Shown here one piece after another: positions 1-10,194 of a stretch of DNA of 31,693 bases. The position numbers were made by a program, and so were the translations under genes. The notes under the pieces were generated by a model. It saw nothing but the letters and a program-made list of their open reading frames with translations, searched no databases and was not told the DNA's origin. The DNA lies in contig CAUDNR010002124.1 in NCBI GenBank assembly GCA_958430865.1, positions 26,025 through 57,717 on the forward strand, in the 5' to 3' direction. Positions within the stretch are counted from its first letter, which is position 1. Each line of letters starts with the position of its first letter. The DNA is from Entrophospora sp. SA101. Lineage: Eukaryota > Glomeromycota > Glomeromycetes > Entrophosporales > Entrophosporaceae.

Positions 1-76
<76 letters not shown>
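1..76 (+). repeat. (GAT)n microsatellite at window edge
   Basis: Twenty-five uninterrupted GAT units followed by GA, then unique sequence. It forms the extreme left end and its mirror forms the extreme right end. A simple repeat longer than a short read is a typical place for a contig to stop, so the true length is unknown. Confidence 0.97.
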
Positions 77-77
<1 letters not shown>

Positions 78-257
78 CAAGGTGTAAATAGATGAATAAT
101 ATATCAACAAATGATAAATAAATACATAATTAATATTTTGATAAAATTATAAAAAATTATTTAAAAAGAATTAATTAATTGAAAAATTAATTTCATCTCA
201 TTGATAATAATGTAATCCTCAAAAAATTAATTTCCTCAAAAAAAAAAAAATATGAAT

Positions 258-1542
258 TTAAAAATTTCTTTTTTGTGCATAAAATCTAAATGGCTTTATA
301 TAAGATTTAAATTTGTTAACTTCCACAACAAATGCCTCCATTAATGCATCATAATGTTCATTACTAATCCCCATTTCACTCTGTATTCTGTTCCTAATTG
401 CTCTCAATTCTATCATAAACACCTCAAGTGTCTACAAATAAACATACAATAAAGTGTATAGATGTATAAAGATTAGTGATTAATTTTTAAGGTTGATCTT
501 TTAACTTTGGAGATTAATTAACATTTAATAATCAATTACGCACTCACCACAGATCCTAATCTCCCACCCCAGATACCAAGCGGTAAAGTTTTTTCATCAT
601 ATCTTACATCTATTATTTTATCAGAAGAATTTAATAATTCTGGTAATATTTTATTAACGTTTGGTGATAATCCTTGTGAAATTAGAAAATTTGTCACTAT
701 AATAATAAATTATTTTAAATTAGTATTTTCTTTTGTCAATATATATATATATATATAATAATTACTTACTGCTAGCATCTAGTCTTTGTATAACAGGTCC
801 TTTATTATAAACAATGCTATCACCTTCCAAAAATTCTATCCAACCACCAGGTTTAGTAACCCTGATTATTTCATTTAGTATGGTGGGCCATTGGGAAACA
901 GTGAATGCAGATGCTAAAAATGATTGATTTACAAAATCAAAACAGTCATCAGGAAATGGCAACCCGTCCAATACATTATATTTTATAAATGACACATTTC
1001 TTGGTTTGACAGTTTGTGGAAATATTTGTGATATATCAAGTCCAATGAATGTGGTTGTTTTATATTCCGTTGCTAAATCTAGGATCCAGGTTCCTGTCCC
1101 GCATCTGTGAAGGAAGAAAGATGTGGGTGGTGTAGATAGATGGAAAGAAAAGATCGGTTTTTAGTGGTTTATTAATCATGATAAAAAATCAATATTGATA
1201 ATTAATCTATCTATCTATTTACCCAATATCCAATACTTTGCCACCAGCAAGCAACTTAGGTGCTACAGGTGACAAGAATGTCGCATTCCATTTTTCTTTA
1301 AGTAAATAATATTGATTTTCTAATCTTTCAATTTCTTCTTCATCATTTGGATACAAGTATTTAACATTTTCATCCATATGAAATCTTCTACCATCAATAT
1401 ACCTATAACTATCACTATGTTGATGGTGATGATGTTTTTGATGTTGATTTGGTTGTTGATATATATAGATTTCTTGTTGTTGTTTTATTTCATTAGAAAA
1501 TGGATCACATTTTAATAGTGATTTTGATGAGCAAGTTCCCAT
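258..1542 (-). CDS. Class I SAM-dependent methyltransferase, acylation-signal N-terminus (left copy)
   Basis: Four exons on the minus strand: 1542-1223, 1104-770, 696-548 and 431-258, giving 325 aa plus TAA. All introns are GT-AG and phases match. The fold is a Rossmann methyltransferase: motif I VLDIGCGTGTW at about residues 103-113 (SAM glycine loop), FIGLDIS at 126-132 whose Asp would bind the SAM ribose, LPFPDDCFD at 155-163, and RVTKPGGWIEFLE at 188-200. The protein starts MGTCSSK, which fits the N-myristoylation pattern (Gly2, Ser6) with Cys4 available for palmitoylation, so a membrane-anchored enzyme is inferred. A Gln/His-rich linker (about residues 21-42) follows. Substrate is unknown; the family in fungi includes LaeA/TAM-like enzymes. 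Identical to the copy at 30152-31436. Confidence 0.9.
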
Positions 1543-1700
1543 TTTTTTGGGAGTTTTTTTTTGTCAAATTTTACAATTTTACAAATGAAAATTTTTTTTT
1601 AAAAAAAAAAATCATTTAAAAAAAAAAAACCAAAAAAAAGATTCATTAATTTAAAAAAAAGTATAAAAAAAAAATTTTTTTTTCCGATATTTATATAGTT
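1543..1700 (-). promoter_or_regulatory. Putative methyltransferase promoter with poly(dA:dT) tracts
   Basis: Immediately upstream of the ATG (complement of 1540-1542) lie several A or T runs of 7-10 bases, including an A-run joined directly to a T-run near 1670-1682. A TATA-like TATATAAAT lies at 1689-1697 on the minus strand, about 147 nt before the ATG. Poly(dA:dT) tracts are common nucleosome-excluding promoter elements in fungi. Assignment is by position and composition only. Confidence 0.45.
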
Positions 1701-2879
1701 TTTTATCGAAAATATCTATTTATTTATATAGTCCATCCACCACATTAAATGAAACGCGTAGTATATACATTTAAATAATAATAATAAACAGATGGAAATT
1801 AGATCAGAGCCATTAAAAGAATAAATAATAAATAAAATATCAATGTAATTGAATTAACTAAATTAGGTAATGACTACTTTTTGAGAAAATTAAAAATTTT
1901 TTTTTAAATTTAATATGCTCAAAGAACGTTATATAATATACGAATTTGAAAGAGTGAGTGAGTGAGAGAAAGAAATAAGATTTTTTATAAAGATTGATTG
2001 ATAAAAAATAGAAAGAAAAATATATAGATTTGTTATTAGCGGAAATATAACAATCCAATTTATTCAATCAAAATGACAATCATTTATTTATTCCATTTAT
2101 TTTATTTATATTTACTATTTATTTACGAAATTCCGACAGCACAAGAACTTTAACGATGATTGTTTATGTAATTTGTAATAGCACACAATATTTCCATATT
2201 GTACCAAGATCTGCTGGAATCTTGAATCAGCCTAATTAATTTTTCAGGAGTTTATTATTTATAAGTTACTAGATATTTTGAATGGACAAACAAATAGTCA
2301 CACTAAGAACCCAGTTTTTATATACATATTACATTTTGTCAGTACATAAAAAACATAAAGGGCTTTCTAATGTGACAAATGATGATTATGATATATCGAA
2401 ACTATGTCAGCATAGTAATAGTAATAGTAATAGCTACATCCTGTTTTCGATTGTTCAACAAACAGTGGTTGAAATACAATTGTTTCTATTGCAATATTAT
2501 CAAATTCTGATGCTCCCGTAATCTTTCGCTGGATAGACAATAAATGTTTATTAGAGGGTGATGGCAATAATATTTGTTATATTTTTAAAAAGGCTTGTAT
2601 ATAAAAAATACAAAGAATAATGTTGGAAGACATTGAATGCTTTAGAGCGCAGTTTTGGCTTATGTTGGTAAATTAATTAATATTCATGAGTCAATATTAT
2701 TTATAGTAAAATATTTTAGACAGATAGACATACTACATACATCCAATGAAAAAAGAAAACCTAAGATGTTTTATGTGTGTTTTGTTTGAATTGAGTTTTT
2801 TATTTTTATCTTTCTAATCATTTGTTTTGTATATATACTGTATATATATGTGTGTGTGTGATGTACACTCTCACCTACC
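1701..2879. other. Intergenic, no gene recognised
   Basis: AT-rich DNA with low-complexity runs and short chance open frames on both strands (for example around 1858-2067 and 2282-2567) that lack domain content, codon character or splice support. A (TA)n/(TG)n stretch lies at about 2830-2860 and a short TAG/TAA-type trinucleotide run near 2412-2432. I see no RNA gene. Confidence 0.6.
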
Positions 2880-3593
2880 ATAAATATCCGATCACCTGAT
2901 GATCATTTTTAATAATCGGAAATGTTACCGCCTTGTGCAGTTCAAAATTTTATTAATCAAACCGGGACTGGTGAATTAAGTTAGCATGTTTTTTAAAGTT
3001 AATTTGCATTATAAACTTAAAGTCTTGTCGAGTTTGCATTATTAATGAATTTAGGATGAAAATTTTAAATTAGACAAAACATTCCGTGATTTTTATGAAA
3101 ACTTTGAGCTTAGTAAAAACCTTCAAAACTCCGTTGAATCATGGATCACGTCATTAAGTAAGTTCACTTAAAAATATCTTGAATTATATATGGTTAAAAC
3201 GTAAATCCTTAAAATTTGCATTTTGTCAACTTTATTAAATGTTTATATAATAAAATTACGGGGTGATCGGATACTTTTTTAAACCCTTTCACAAACTAAT
3301 TAATCTGTTACGTTGAGCACATTTTATTAATAAAATAATATACATTACAATGAAGAAATTTGACCTTTATTACATGTAAAGATTCGATTGAAAATTTGCT
3401 TTTTTGGACTATTTGCTAAATGTTTCCATTAATATCATACCGAACCTTTCGAAGCTTTTGTAATTTAGAGATTTTGATATCAAGTACAAGTCTACTTGGT
3501 AAAGTAAAAACGGTTTTATTTAAGAAAACGTTACTTTTTTAGTAAGGACTCTTTTCATTTGACGTTACACAACTTGGGTGGTCGGATATTTAT
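2880..3593. mobile_element. Candidate Tc1/mariner-like non-autonomous element
   Basis: ATAAATATCCGATCACC at 2880-2896 is mirrored with one mismatch at 3577-3593, a 17-bp terminal inverted repeat pair about 0.7 kb apart. A third related end, GGTGATCGGATAC, lies internally at 3262-3274 in reverse orientation, and a fourth ATCCGATAC-type motif lies at about 4094, so nested or partial elements are likely. No transposase motif is readable between the ends. A target duplication was not identified. Family assignment is inference from the style of the ends. Confidence 0.4.
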
Positions 3594-4835
3594 AAAGGAT
3601 GCATGCGTTTGTCACTCACATATAATCTAAAAACATACATGCTTGTTTCCGTATAGGTTTAATTTATTTGTAGTCGACTGACTATTATTGACAATGAATC
3701 CATGCATGTCAAACGAGCAGTGCATCAATCACACTTTTATCTTATCCACGGCGGCAGGCTATCTTTGTGTTTATTGTATTTCAAAAAGTGGCAAAAATAA
3801 ATTGCTTCAAAGTCAATCAATGTTAAAAGTTAGATTTTGCTTGGAAGTTATAGTTTGGTTTCAACTGAAATGCAATCGCTTTGTGAGAATAGCAAAAATG
3901 TTAATGACGTATTAACCTAATAAAAGCATGAAAAATCAATTAGATTAGAATTGTGTGAGAGCGAATGACTTTGTCTTTTCATATTGGATATTATTAATGT
4001 GTATTCGATTGTGAAGGTGCTAATGGTGCATCATGGCATACAGAATATTACCAACGATTTCGGGATAGTTATTATTATTACGTTTGTTGGACATCCGATA
4101 CTTTTTGGCATTCAGATCAATCAGATCAAAAATTGGCTTGAAAATTATCTTGAAAGCGAATTGCAGATCTTTTTTCTAAATAAGGAATCCTCTTATTTAT
4201 GTATTTAATTAATGTAGATAAATTTCCCAAAAGGTTACACCTCTGTTCCTAGGCCTTTAAAATACTATTACTATTATTCTTGTTGTTGTGGAATTACTAT
4301 TATTATAATTACTATTACGGAATTTCGGCAAGAGAAAATTCCGTGATTAATTAATTATGTGAGAAAGTTTAAATATTAATATTATTTAATAATACAATTA
4401 TTACAATTAAAAATTAAATTTCAAAATATTTCCTTATTTTGCCCCTTGGTTTAATTACGCAGTAATTTAACTTTATTGCATTTAATTCGTACTTGATACT
4501 ACCGTAAATATAGTAATAATATAATTATGGTTAGCGTAATTCCGTAAATAGGATAATAATAATACATTCTTTAGTATTAGTAAATTATTAGAAGTATAAA
4601 TAATATTTTCATTAAAATTTTTTTTACAACTCGTTATTTTAAATGACTAAACTAATTGCTTTTCACCTGGTTCATCAGAAAATAACGTTAGCAATAGAAA
4701 TTGATTATGAAATCGTTTGAGCCAATGTACAGATTACGCTAACTGAAATAATAATAACTTACCTGTTATGGTGCCGAAGTTATTACGCTAACTGTAATTA
4801 TTTACTGTACCGAAATTATTTACTAAAATTATTTA
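3594..4835. other. Gene-poor stretch, decayed transposon-like DNA
   Basis: Two short open frames (3688-3915 and 3984-4208) have no recognisable domain and are probably chance or decayed sequence. From 4250 to 4835 the DNA is dominated by TTA/ATT trinucleotide-like runs and repeated words such as TTACGCTAACTG and CCGAAATTATT, including an inverted pair around ACGGAATTT (4318) and AAATTCCGT (4337). Confidence 0.45.
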
Positions 4836-4864
4836 CAGTGCCCGAAATTATTATTATTAACACT

Positions 4865-5023
4865 AGGACCCTGAACAAAATCTAGATGGTACATTGAAAA
4901 AAAATACCCACTTTATTACCATTTTTGGAAAATTTTATCCTAATTAAGAAACGATATTCGATTTTGAAGGTTATCTCTACTCAAAATTGAAATGTACCAT
5001 CTCCTAAGATTGTTCAGGGTCCT
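4865..5023. mobile_element. 159-bp MITE with AGGACCCTGAAC termini
   Basis: The ends AGGACCCTGAACAA (left) and the inverted form closing at 5023 are perfect over about 14 bp, and similarity continues through ATGGTACATT, giving imperfect inverted repeats of about 32 bp. The core is short, non-coding and AT-rich. No clear target duplication was seen. The superfamily is not recognised. Confidence 0.65.
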
Positions 5024-5387
5024 CTACTACTACTATTACTAATTCTATCTATAACAGGTTATCTTTATAACCAGACTAAGCCAAATGACCCATTATTATT
5101 ATATATATAGTAATAGTAACAGAGTGAACTGTCGAATGATTGATTGTACCACATAAATACGTAGATCAGGTCATAGTTTTTAGTAATGCAAATTGAAAAT
5201 AGAAGATGAAAATATTGAAGATGATGTTATTCAAAATCTTGTTCTTTGTGTAATATTATTTTATTCAAATAAATCACCTGGCCATTAAATGCAAATTCTG
5301 CAAACAAAAATGGAATCGTTCGCACATCTAGCAAATTGTGAAATTGTGATTTATAGATCACGAGAGACTTGAAAATAAATCGGAAAT

Positions 5388-5541
5388 GATTTACAAGTTA
5401 TACATGACAAAAATCTAGCACGGAAATAGTAATACTCCAGGGTTGGCAAATTGACTGGTTCATTGATTTACAAGTTATACGTGACAAAAATCTAGCACGG
5501 AAATACTAATACTCCAGGGTTGGCAAATTGACTGGTTCATT
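5388..5541. repeat. 77-bp tandem repeat, two copies, with a hAT-like terminus
   Basis: Unit 1 is 5388-5464 and unit 2 is 5465-5541; they differ at two bases only. Each contains CAGGGTTGGCAAATTGACTG (from 5438 and 5515), which resembles the CAGGGTTGGCAA type of hAT transposon end. A related end occurs in the spacer at about 15662, and the 28-mer following it there recurs just after this tandem repeat, at 5553-5580 in inverted orientation. Confidence 0.85.
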
Positions 5542-6137
5542 GAGACTTATTAATAAAATACTAAATATGGTTAAAATGTTACGCTAATAGATCTAATGGA
5601 CCACACACACACATTTGCCAATCCTCCACTTTCTATTAATAATAATAAACTTTCTTCCTCTATAATAATAACGGACTCCCAATTTTTAAAAAATCTCAAA
5701 AATAAGCTTACGATTATTAGGTCTTAATAAATAAATAGTAGGGCATACTAAAGTATATAGAAAACAAATAAAATGTAATATTTACTATAACATATTATAT
5801 AAATCCTTGAATTTCTCCTTAAAAAAAACAATGATTTTCATAAAATTGAATTTTTGATTTAAAATCACCTGTTTCGTTTCATTATTTTTTAAAATGTCAT
5901 GAAATAAGAGAAAACCTTTAACTGCTTTGGTAAAAAGAGAGGTTTGTTTAGCAAAGCAGACAATTCCGATTTCAACAACAAAAAATCAGCAACAATTTAA
6001 CAAAAATACAACCTAAATTAGATGATTTAATAAACATTTATTTTTATGTTTCGTTAATATTAAAATTTTACAGACTTCATATATTAATATGTAATGATCG
6101 ACGATTTTTTCTATCCTTGCAGAATTTTCGGGCACTG

Positions 6138-6841
6138 TGTATTTAAAATTCAATGATGCTTTAAAAAAATAGATTAATTATCATATTCCCGTCTTTCCTT
6201 TTTTTTAATATAAACTTGTTATCACTTAAACGGTTAATCAACTATTGATATTTTTCTGATATATAAAATTTCTCTAAGCATATCACCTCCTAATATGAAA
6301 ATGATCTCTGAGATATAGCCGATCGGGTCTGTAAAAAAAAAAAAAAAATTGGGCGTTGGTTGTCCTTGTGATTTTGTATAACTTTCTTTTAAAAGTTGGT
6401 CAATTGACTATTTTTACTTTGCTGGTCGTTAAATCGATCAATAAGAATACGAGATCGTGATTTCGTGTTACAATCAAAGAATACGCTGACCGTTTAAGAG
6501 ATAGTGTATATATATATGAGCGTAAAAATTATTTTAAAATCAAGTTATTAAGTATTAGTGTTAAAAAAACAAACTTTTATGGGCAATAAATTTTTTTGAA
6601 AAAAAAAAACAAATAGGGCTTCCAAATTAGGAAAGACTTGATACGTATATAGGTTTTCCTTGGTTAATAACTCTTGCTCAGAATGAAATAGTTAATAAAT
6701 GGTTATAACTAATTAATAACTTGGAATTATTAAGTGTATATATAATTAAAGTTCTGTTCTTCGAAAACACGTGATTGGGAAGTGTTTTTATAACTGCAGC
6801 TGTGGCGCAGAATGTTGTAGTGACTAAGTGTCTTTGCACTA
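6138..6841. other. Intergenic, nothing recognised
   Basis: AT-rich sequence with homopolymers (an A run near 6331-6348). A CACGTG hexamer occurs at about 6769. No open frame with protein character, no splice-consistent exon set and no RNA gene was seen. Confidence 0.5.
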
Positions 6842-6918
6842 TTAGTACCGGATTCTTTCTATAACGGATATTTTTTCTAATCTCAATGATCTGTTATAGA
6901 GAGAGTGAACTGTACTAA
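6842..6918. mobile_element. Short foldback MITE, pogo/Tc1-like ends
   Basis: A 77-bp element starting TTAGTAC and ending GTACTAA. Inner arms CTATAACGGAT and ATCTGTTATAG pair imperfectly around a short AT core, so the transcript or single strand would fold. The outward CAGTTCACTCTCTCTATAAC end resembles ends at 17871-17990 and 18536-18588, suggesting one pogo-like family in different states of decay. Confidence 0.5.
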
Positions 6919-7784
6919 TTTAATTAACGTATTAATGTTAGTTCATATTCCAGTGTAATTTATTTTAATTCAGAGTTCTATTTAAAGAAAGAATTTAAAA
7001 CTATAGTAATACGTTCACTTTAAAAAAAAAACACGAATTTTATCTTCTAAAAGTAACATCTAAGAAGCATTAAATTAGAACCAGATTCTACATCACCCAG
7101 AGTTCCCGGAAATAAGGGAACTAGATGATTGAAACTTTAGAACATATAAAATAACGTTGTAATTTTATTAACTTAAAATCTTGTCCTTGTGTTGTCATTG
7201 ATTTTTGTCTTGTATTTATAATAATGACAAACTTGTCTTTAACAATGAAAGTAATAAAAGGGCTAGTCTCCATACTAATCCCGTGTATGATTATTTTATA
7301 TTTTTCTTTATTTCTTTTCTTTAGCAAGGCTTGGTTTACTAGGGTGTGGCTCTACATATTAGAGTGAAATCTAGAGAGAGAATTGTTAAGTGAGAGATAG
7401 TTTTATAGTAAACACAAATTTTTTGTTTATATTCTATACATTGCCTACCAAATTCTTCCAGAGTAAGTTTCATAAAAAAGTCCGCCAAATTCTCCCACTG
7501 TATATTAATATGGTGTAACAAAATATTAAATAGTCGAATAAGAACGAACCAAATCCAAGTCCGAGTCCGAGTATATTAATTAGTATCTGACAACTGTTTT
7601 AATATTTTCTAGTCTTTAATTCAATACTATTTTTTAAATTAGAATCAAATTAAGTGTAATTTATGAGTATAAAAATATTAATGTTTACAAAGGCATGAAA
7701 CTCAAAATATAAAGAATATGATTTACACATTTTTGAAGGACCATCAAAGATGTGTATATTAAATTTTTTTACTACATTTATAAG
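6919..7784. other. Gene-poor stretch with one protein-like fragment
   Basis: The only protein-like reading is on the minus strand at 7339-7521 (mirror 24173-24355), containing WENLADFFMKLTLEEFGRQC after a plausible AG acceptor. It has no recognised domain, no convincing start and no partner exon, so it is best viewed as a possible decayed exon. The frame at 7121-7327 has no domain character. Confidence 0.3.
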
Positions 7785-7990
7785 GTTTGTTCGAATTATT
7801 TGTTTTTTCGTTATGAATTTGAGTAATCGAATTACATTAAAGTTTATTCGAATGTAACAAATAATAATAATGCGAATAATTCGAATAACTGATAAAACGA
7901 ATAAACAACGAATAATTTGAATACAACGAATGTTTTGAGTTGTATTACGAATAATCCAAATAAGAATTTGTATTATGAATAGAAATTCTT
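7785..7990. repeat. Degenerate CGAATAA-type low-complexity repeat
   Basis: Irregular reiteration of TTCGAATAA, CGAATAATTCGAATAA and related words in both orientations, producing many short palindromes. Not coding. Confidence 0.6.
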
Positions 7991-9147
7991 ATTGATATAT
8001 CTGGAGCATGCTGCAACAAAGTGAACATTGGTATTACCAAGGATTTCAGGGATCAATAGTATTACCATGTAATGTGATCATGATATTTGTCTAGATAAAA
8101 ATAGTTAATATGAAACTCATTTACATCCGATCTACTATGGAACCCAAAATTACAGCACCATTAGAAGTATTTTGAAGAAAGAGCAAGGTGAAAAAATTGC
8201 TCCTTATATTTTCAAAATAAATGATACTCAAGCGCTTTAGCAATATTGCACTTTAGTTACTATTTATCATGAATCCGTACTTTTTGTGTAATTGCAATTC
8301 AATGATTTAATCCCGAAATAGTTCTTCAAGTACGAAATCGCTCTTTAAGTGCGAAATCTACGTTAATTTCTACAAATGTTATACGTCACGAAATAGATTA
8401 ATGCGGAATTAGAGAATTTCAGCCAATGAATTTCTAATTCCGGTAACACTATCAATTTTAAATTTTTATTGGTTTAAAAAAATAAATTCGATTCGGTTTC
8501 GTTTGTATGCAAAAAATTTGGTTCGGTTTTGGTTTATAAACCGAAAAGTTCAGTTCGGTTTCGGTTTCGGTTTATTTACATTTGATTGATTAATAAACGT
8601 TAGATTCTAGCTAATCTGTTATAATTATTTATCTTTTTATTTTGTTTTTATTTCTAAATTATAATAATATTTGAAGTAATAAAATTTTTACAGTTTCTGA
8701 TTCTCGTTAAATGGTGGTACTGCAAGGTAGTTTTTTGATTATGGTTTAACTTTTGGGCTACTCTTGAGTACAAAATATCATAAAAATCACGTGCGCGTAA
8801 AGAATCTTTACACCGATCGTTTTTGCAAACATGCGAAATAAGAAGTACCGTTATTTTTTTTTGTATATTAATATTAATATATATTACAGCGTGAATTGAT
8901 TTAAAAGAAGGAATTAAAGTTTGATTACCCCTCGCATGTTTAATCAGATAATAATAACATTTTTCACAGAAATTCTACATCTATGTTATCGCTTGAAATA
9001 ATAAGTTCTTTGTGAATATGAAAAATTTTTTTTCATGCATCTATTCTGTGATCACGTGACTTTATGATATATCAAATCTATTTTTAGAAAAAAATTCTTT
9101 TTGAAAAATTTTTCATAAAAATTTACTGATAAAAGATCAACACTAAA
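7991..9147. other. Intergenic, including the upstream region of the 9148 gene
   Basis: Mostly featureless AT-rich DNA containing the CGGTTT repeat described separately. Close to the gene at 9148 there is a perfect CACGTG at 9053-9058, inside TGATCACGTGAC, 90 bp before the ATG, and another CACGTG at about 8789. CACGTG is a standard bHLH-factor site; its use here is inference. Confidence 0.4.
8500..8575. repeat. (CGGTTT)n-like repeat with inverted segment
   Basis: Reiterated TTCGGTTTCGGTTT words, with a palindromic turn at GGTTTATAAACC. The pattern would form a hairpin. It looks like simple-sequence expansion or the end of a repeat element; no coding content. Confidence 0.6.
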
Positions 9148-9764
9148 ATGTCAAGGCTTGATTACTTTGCAGAGAAAGCTACTTGGAGTTTGATAGGTTT
9201 TTTAGGATGGTGCTTGGTCAATCCCAAGGAACTGGAATTTGGAAAAAAGGATGAAATACATCTCACTTATAAAATAAACTTGGAAGATATTAAAAATAAA
9301 CCAGAGTTACTGTTACTTCGTGATAGTGTTTCAGTTAAAATGTTAGCAGTGGAGGCGTTAGAAAAATTTCAGGTTAAGAAACTTTTTTAAGTGCCATCAT
9401 GAATAGCCTGTTGACCAAAAGTGCTAGGATGCGTCTGAAAGCCCAACTGATGCGTCCAGCGGGTTGCACTTTTTGAGATTACTCTTCATGATTTTTTTTT
9501 GCTATTAACTTTGCCAAAAGTACTAGGATGCATCTGAAAGCCCAATGGATGCGTCTTGTGGGTTGTACTTTATTGATGCGTTTGGATGCATCTAAACAGC
9601 ATCAGGCTTTCCTTTATATTTTATTCATATTCATATAGGAAGAAACTAAATCGGATGCAGTTAAAACTTTCTGGGATAATCACCCTATGTTAATAAACAC
9701 TTTGAAAAAGGCAATACCATTTAAATTCTACAAAAATGGTGTCTCAGGTCTCAGAGCTTCATGA
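9148..9764 (+). CDS. Small two-exon gene, unknown function (left copy)
   Basis: Exon 1 is 9148-9372 (75 codons, starts MSRLDYFAEKATW). A 266-bp intron 9373-9638 runs from GTTAAG to TATAG. Exon 2 is 9639-9764 (41 codons plus TGA), phase 0 on both sides, giving 116 aa. Without splicing the frame stops after 80 codons. The protein is mixed-charge with a hydrophobic patch near residues 14-24 (LIGFLGWCLVN). I recognise no domain. The donor is GT but not the usual GTAAGT, and the intron is longer than its neighbours because it holds a duplicated GATGCRTC-rich segment. An exact copy lies at 21930-22546 on the minus strand. Confidence 0.55.
9415..9596. repeat. GATGCRTC repeat cluster inside intron
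   Basis: Two 58-bp units (9415-9472 and 9514-9571) are about 85 percent alike by eye, each with CTAGGATGCRTCTGAAAGCC. The octamer GATGCGTC/GATGCATC or a one-base variant occurs six times between 9428 and 9593. It may be the remnant of a small repeat element or a protein-binding array; nothing decides between these. Confidence 0.7.
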
Positions 9765-9945
9765 TGATTTAAGCAATACAATTTATACAGAAACTCAAGA
9801 TCTACTATTTTCATGTATTTTATTTAAATTTTATATCTACTTTACATAATTTTTTACTTATTTTCTTTAAATGCAAATAATAAAAGATTCAAAAAGAAAA
9901 AAGAGTGATTCGCTACAAAACGATATGAAGAAACTCTGTCTTGAT

Positions 9946-10078
9946 TAGTGTTCCATGTCGCAATCCAAAAAAGGAAACAAAATGGTTGTAAAGGTGGTTG
10001 CAACCAGTGGTTGCAATCATTTTTATATGACGCAAAGATGGTAGCAACCATCATCAAAAGTTGCAGCCGGTATCCTTA
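9946..10078. mobile_element. 133-bp hAT-like MITE with 8-bp target duplication
   Basis: The element begins TAGTGTTCC and ends GTATCCTTA. It is flanked by an exact 8-bp direct repeat GTCTTGAT (9938-9945 and 10079-10086). A shorter relative at 20186-20274 has its own different 8-bp flanking repeat, which confirms both element boundaries. Eight-bp duplications and TAG-type ends fit hAT superfamily insertion. The ends are only weakly inverted (about 10 of 18 bases). An internal inverted motif GGTTGCAACC/GGTTGCAATC lies in the centre. Non-coding. Confidence 0.8.
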
Positions 10079-10194
10079 GTCTTGATGAATCAAAAGTAGT
10101 GGTATTATTAAGCAAATGGTGGTTATAAAATTAATATGTAGTTACCATTCTTGATATTGATGATTCACAAAATTAACTGCAAAAATTTTCCTAG

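Larger units (their letters stand above)
4836..6137. mobile_element. Candidate 1.3-kb element bounded by CAGTGCCCGAAA ends
   Basis: CAGTGCCCGAAATT at 4836-4849 faces an inverted TTTCGGGCACTG at 6126-6137, about 1.3 kb apart, the usual size of a Tc1/mariner element; TA lies next to the left end. The interior holds no intact transposase, a separate MITE (4865-5023), a 77-bp tandem repeat (5388-5541) and a 30-codon protein-like frame on the plus strand at 5196-5288 ending in NKSPGH, too short to name. The match is only about 12-14 bp, so the pairing may be coincidental. Confidence 0.25.

Noticed and set aside
3688..4208. Two plus-strand frames that might be transposase pieces
   Set aside because: No DDE or helix-turn-helix motif is visible and the frames lack continuity.
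9854..10057. Minus-strand 67-codon frame in each arm
   Set aside because: It mostly reads through the non-coding hAT-like MITE and AT-rich flank.
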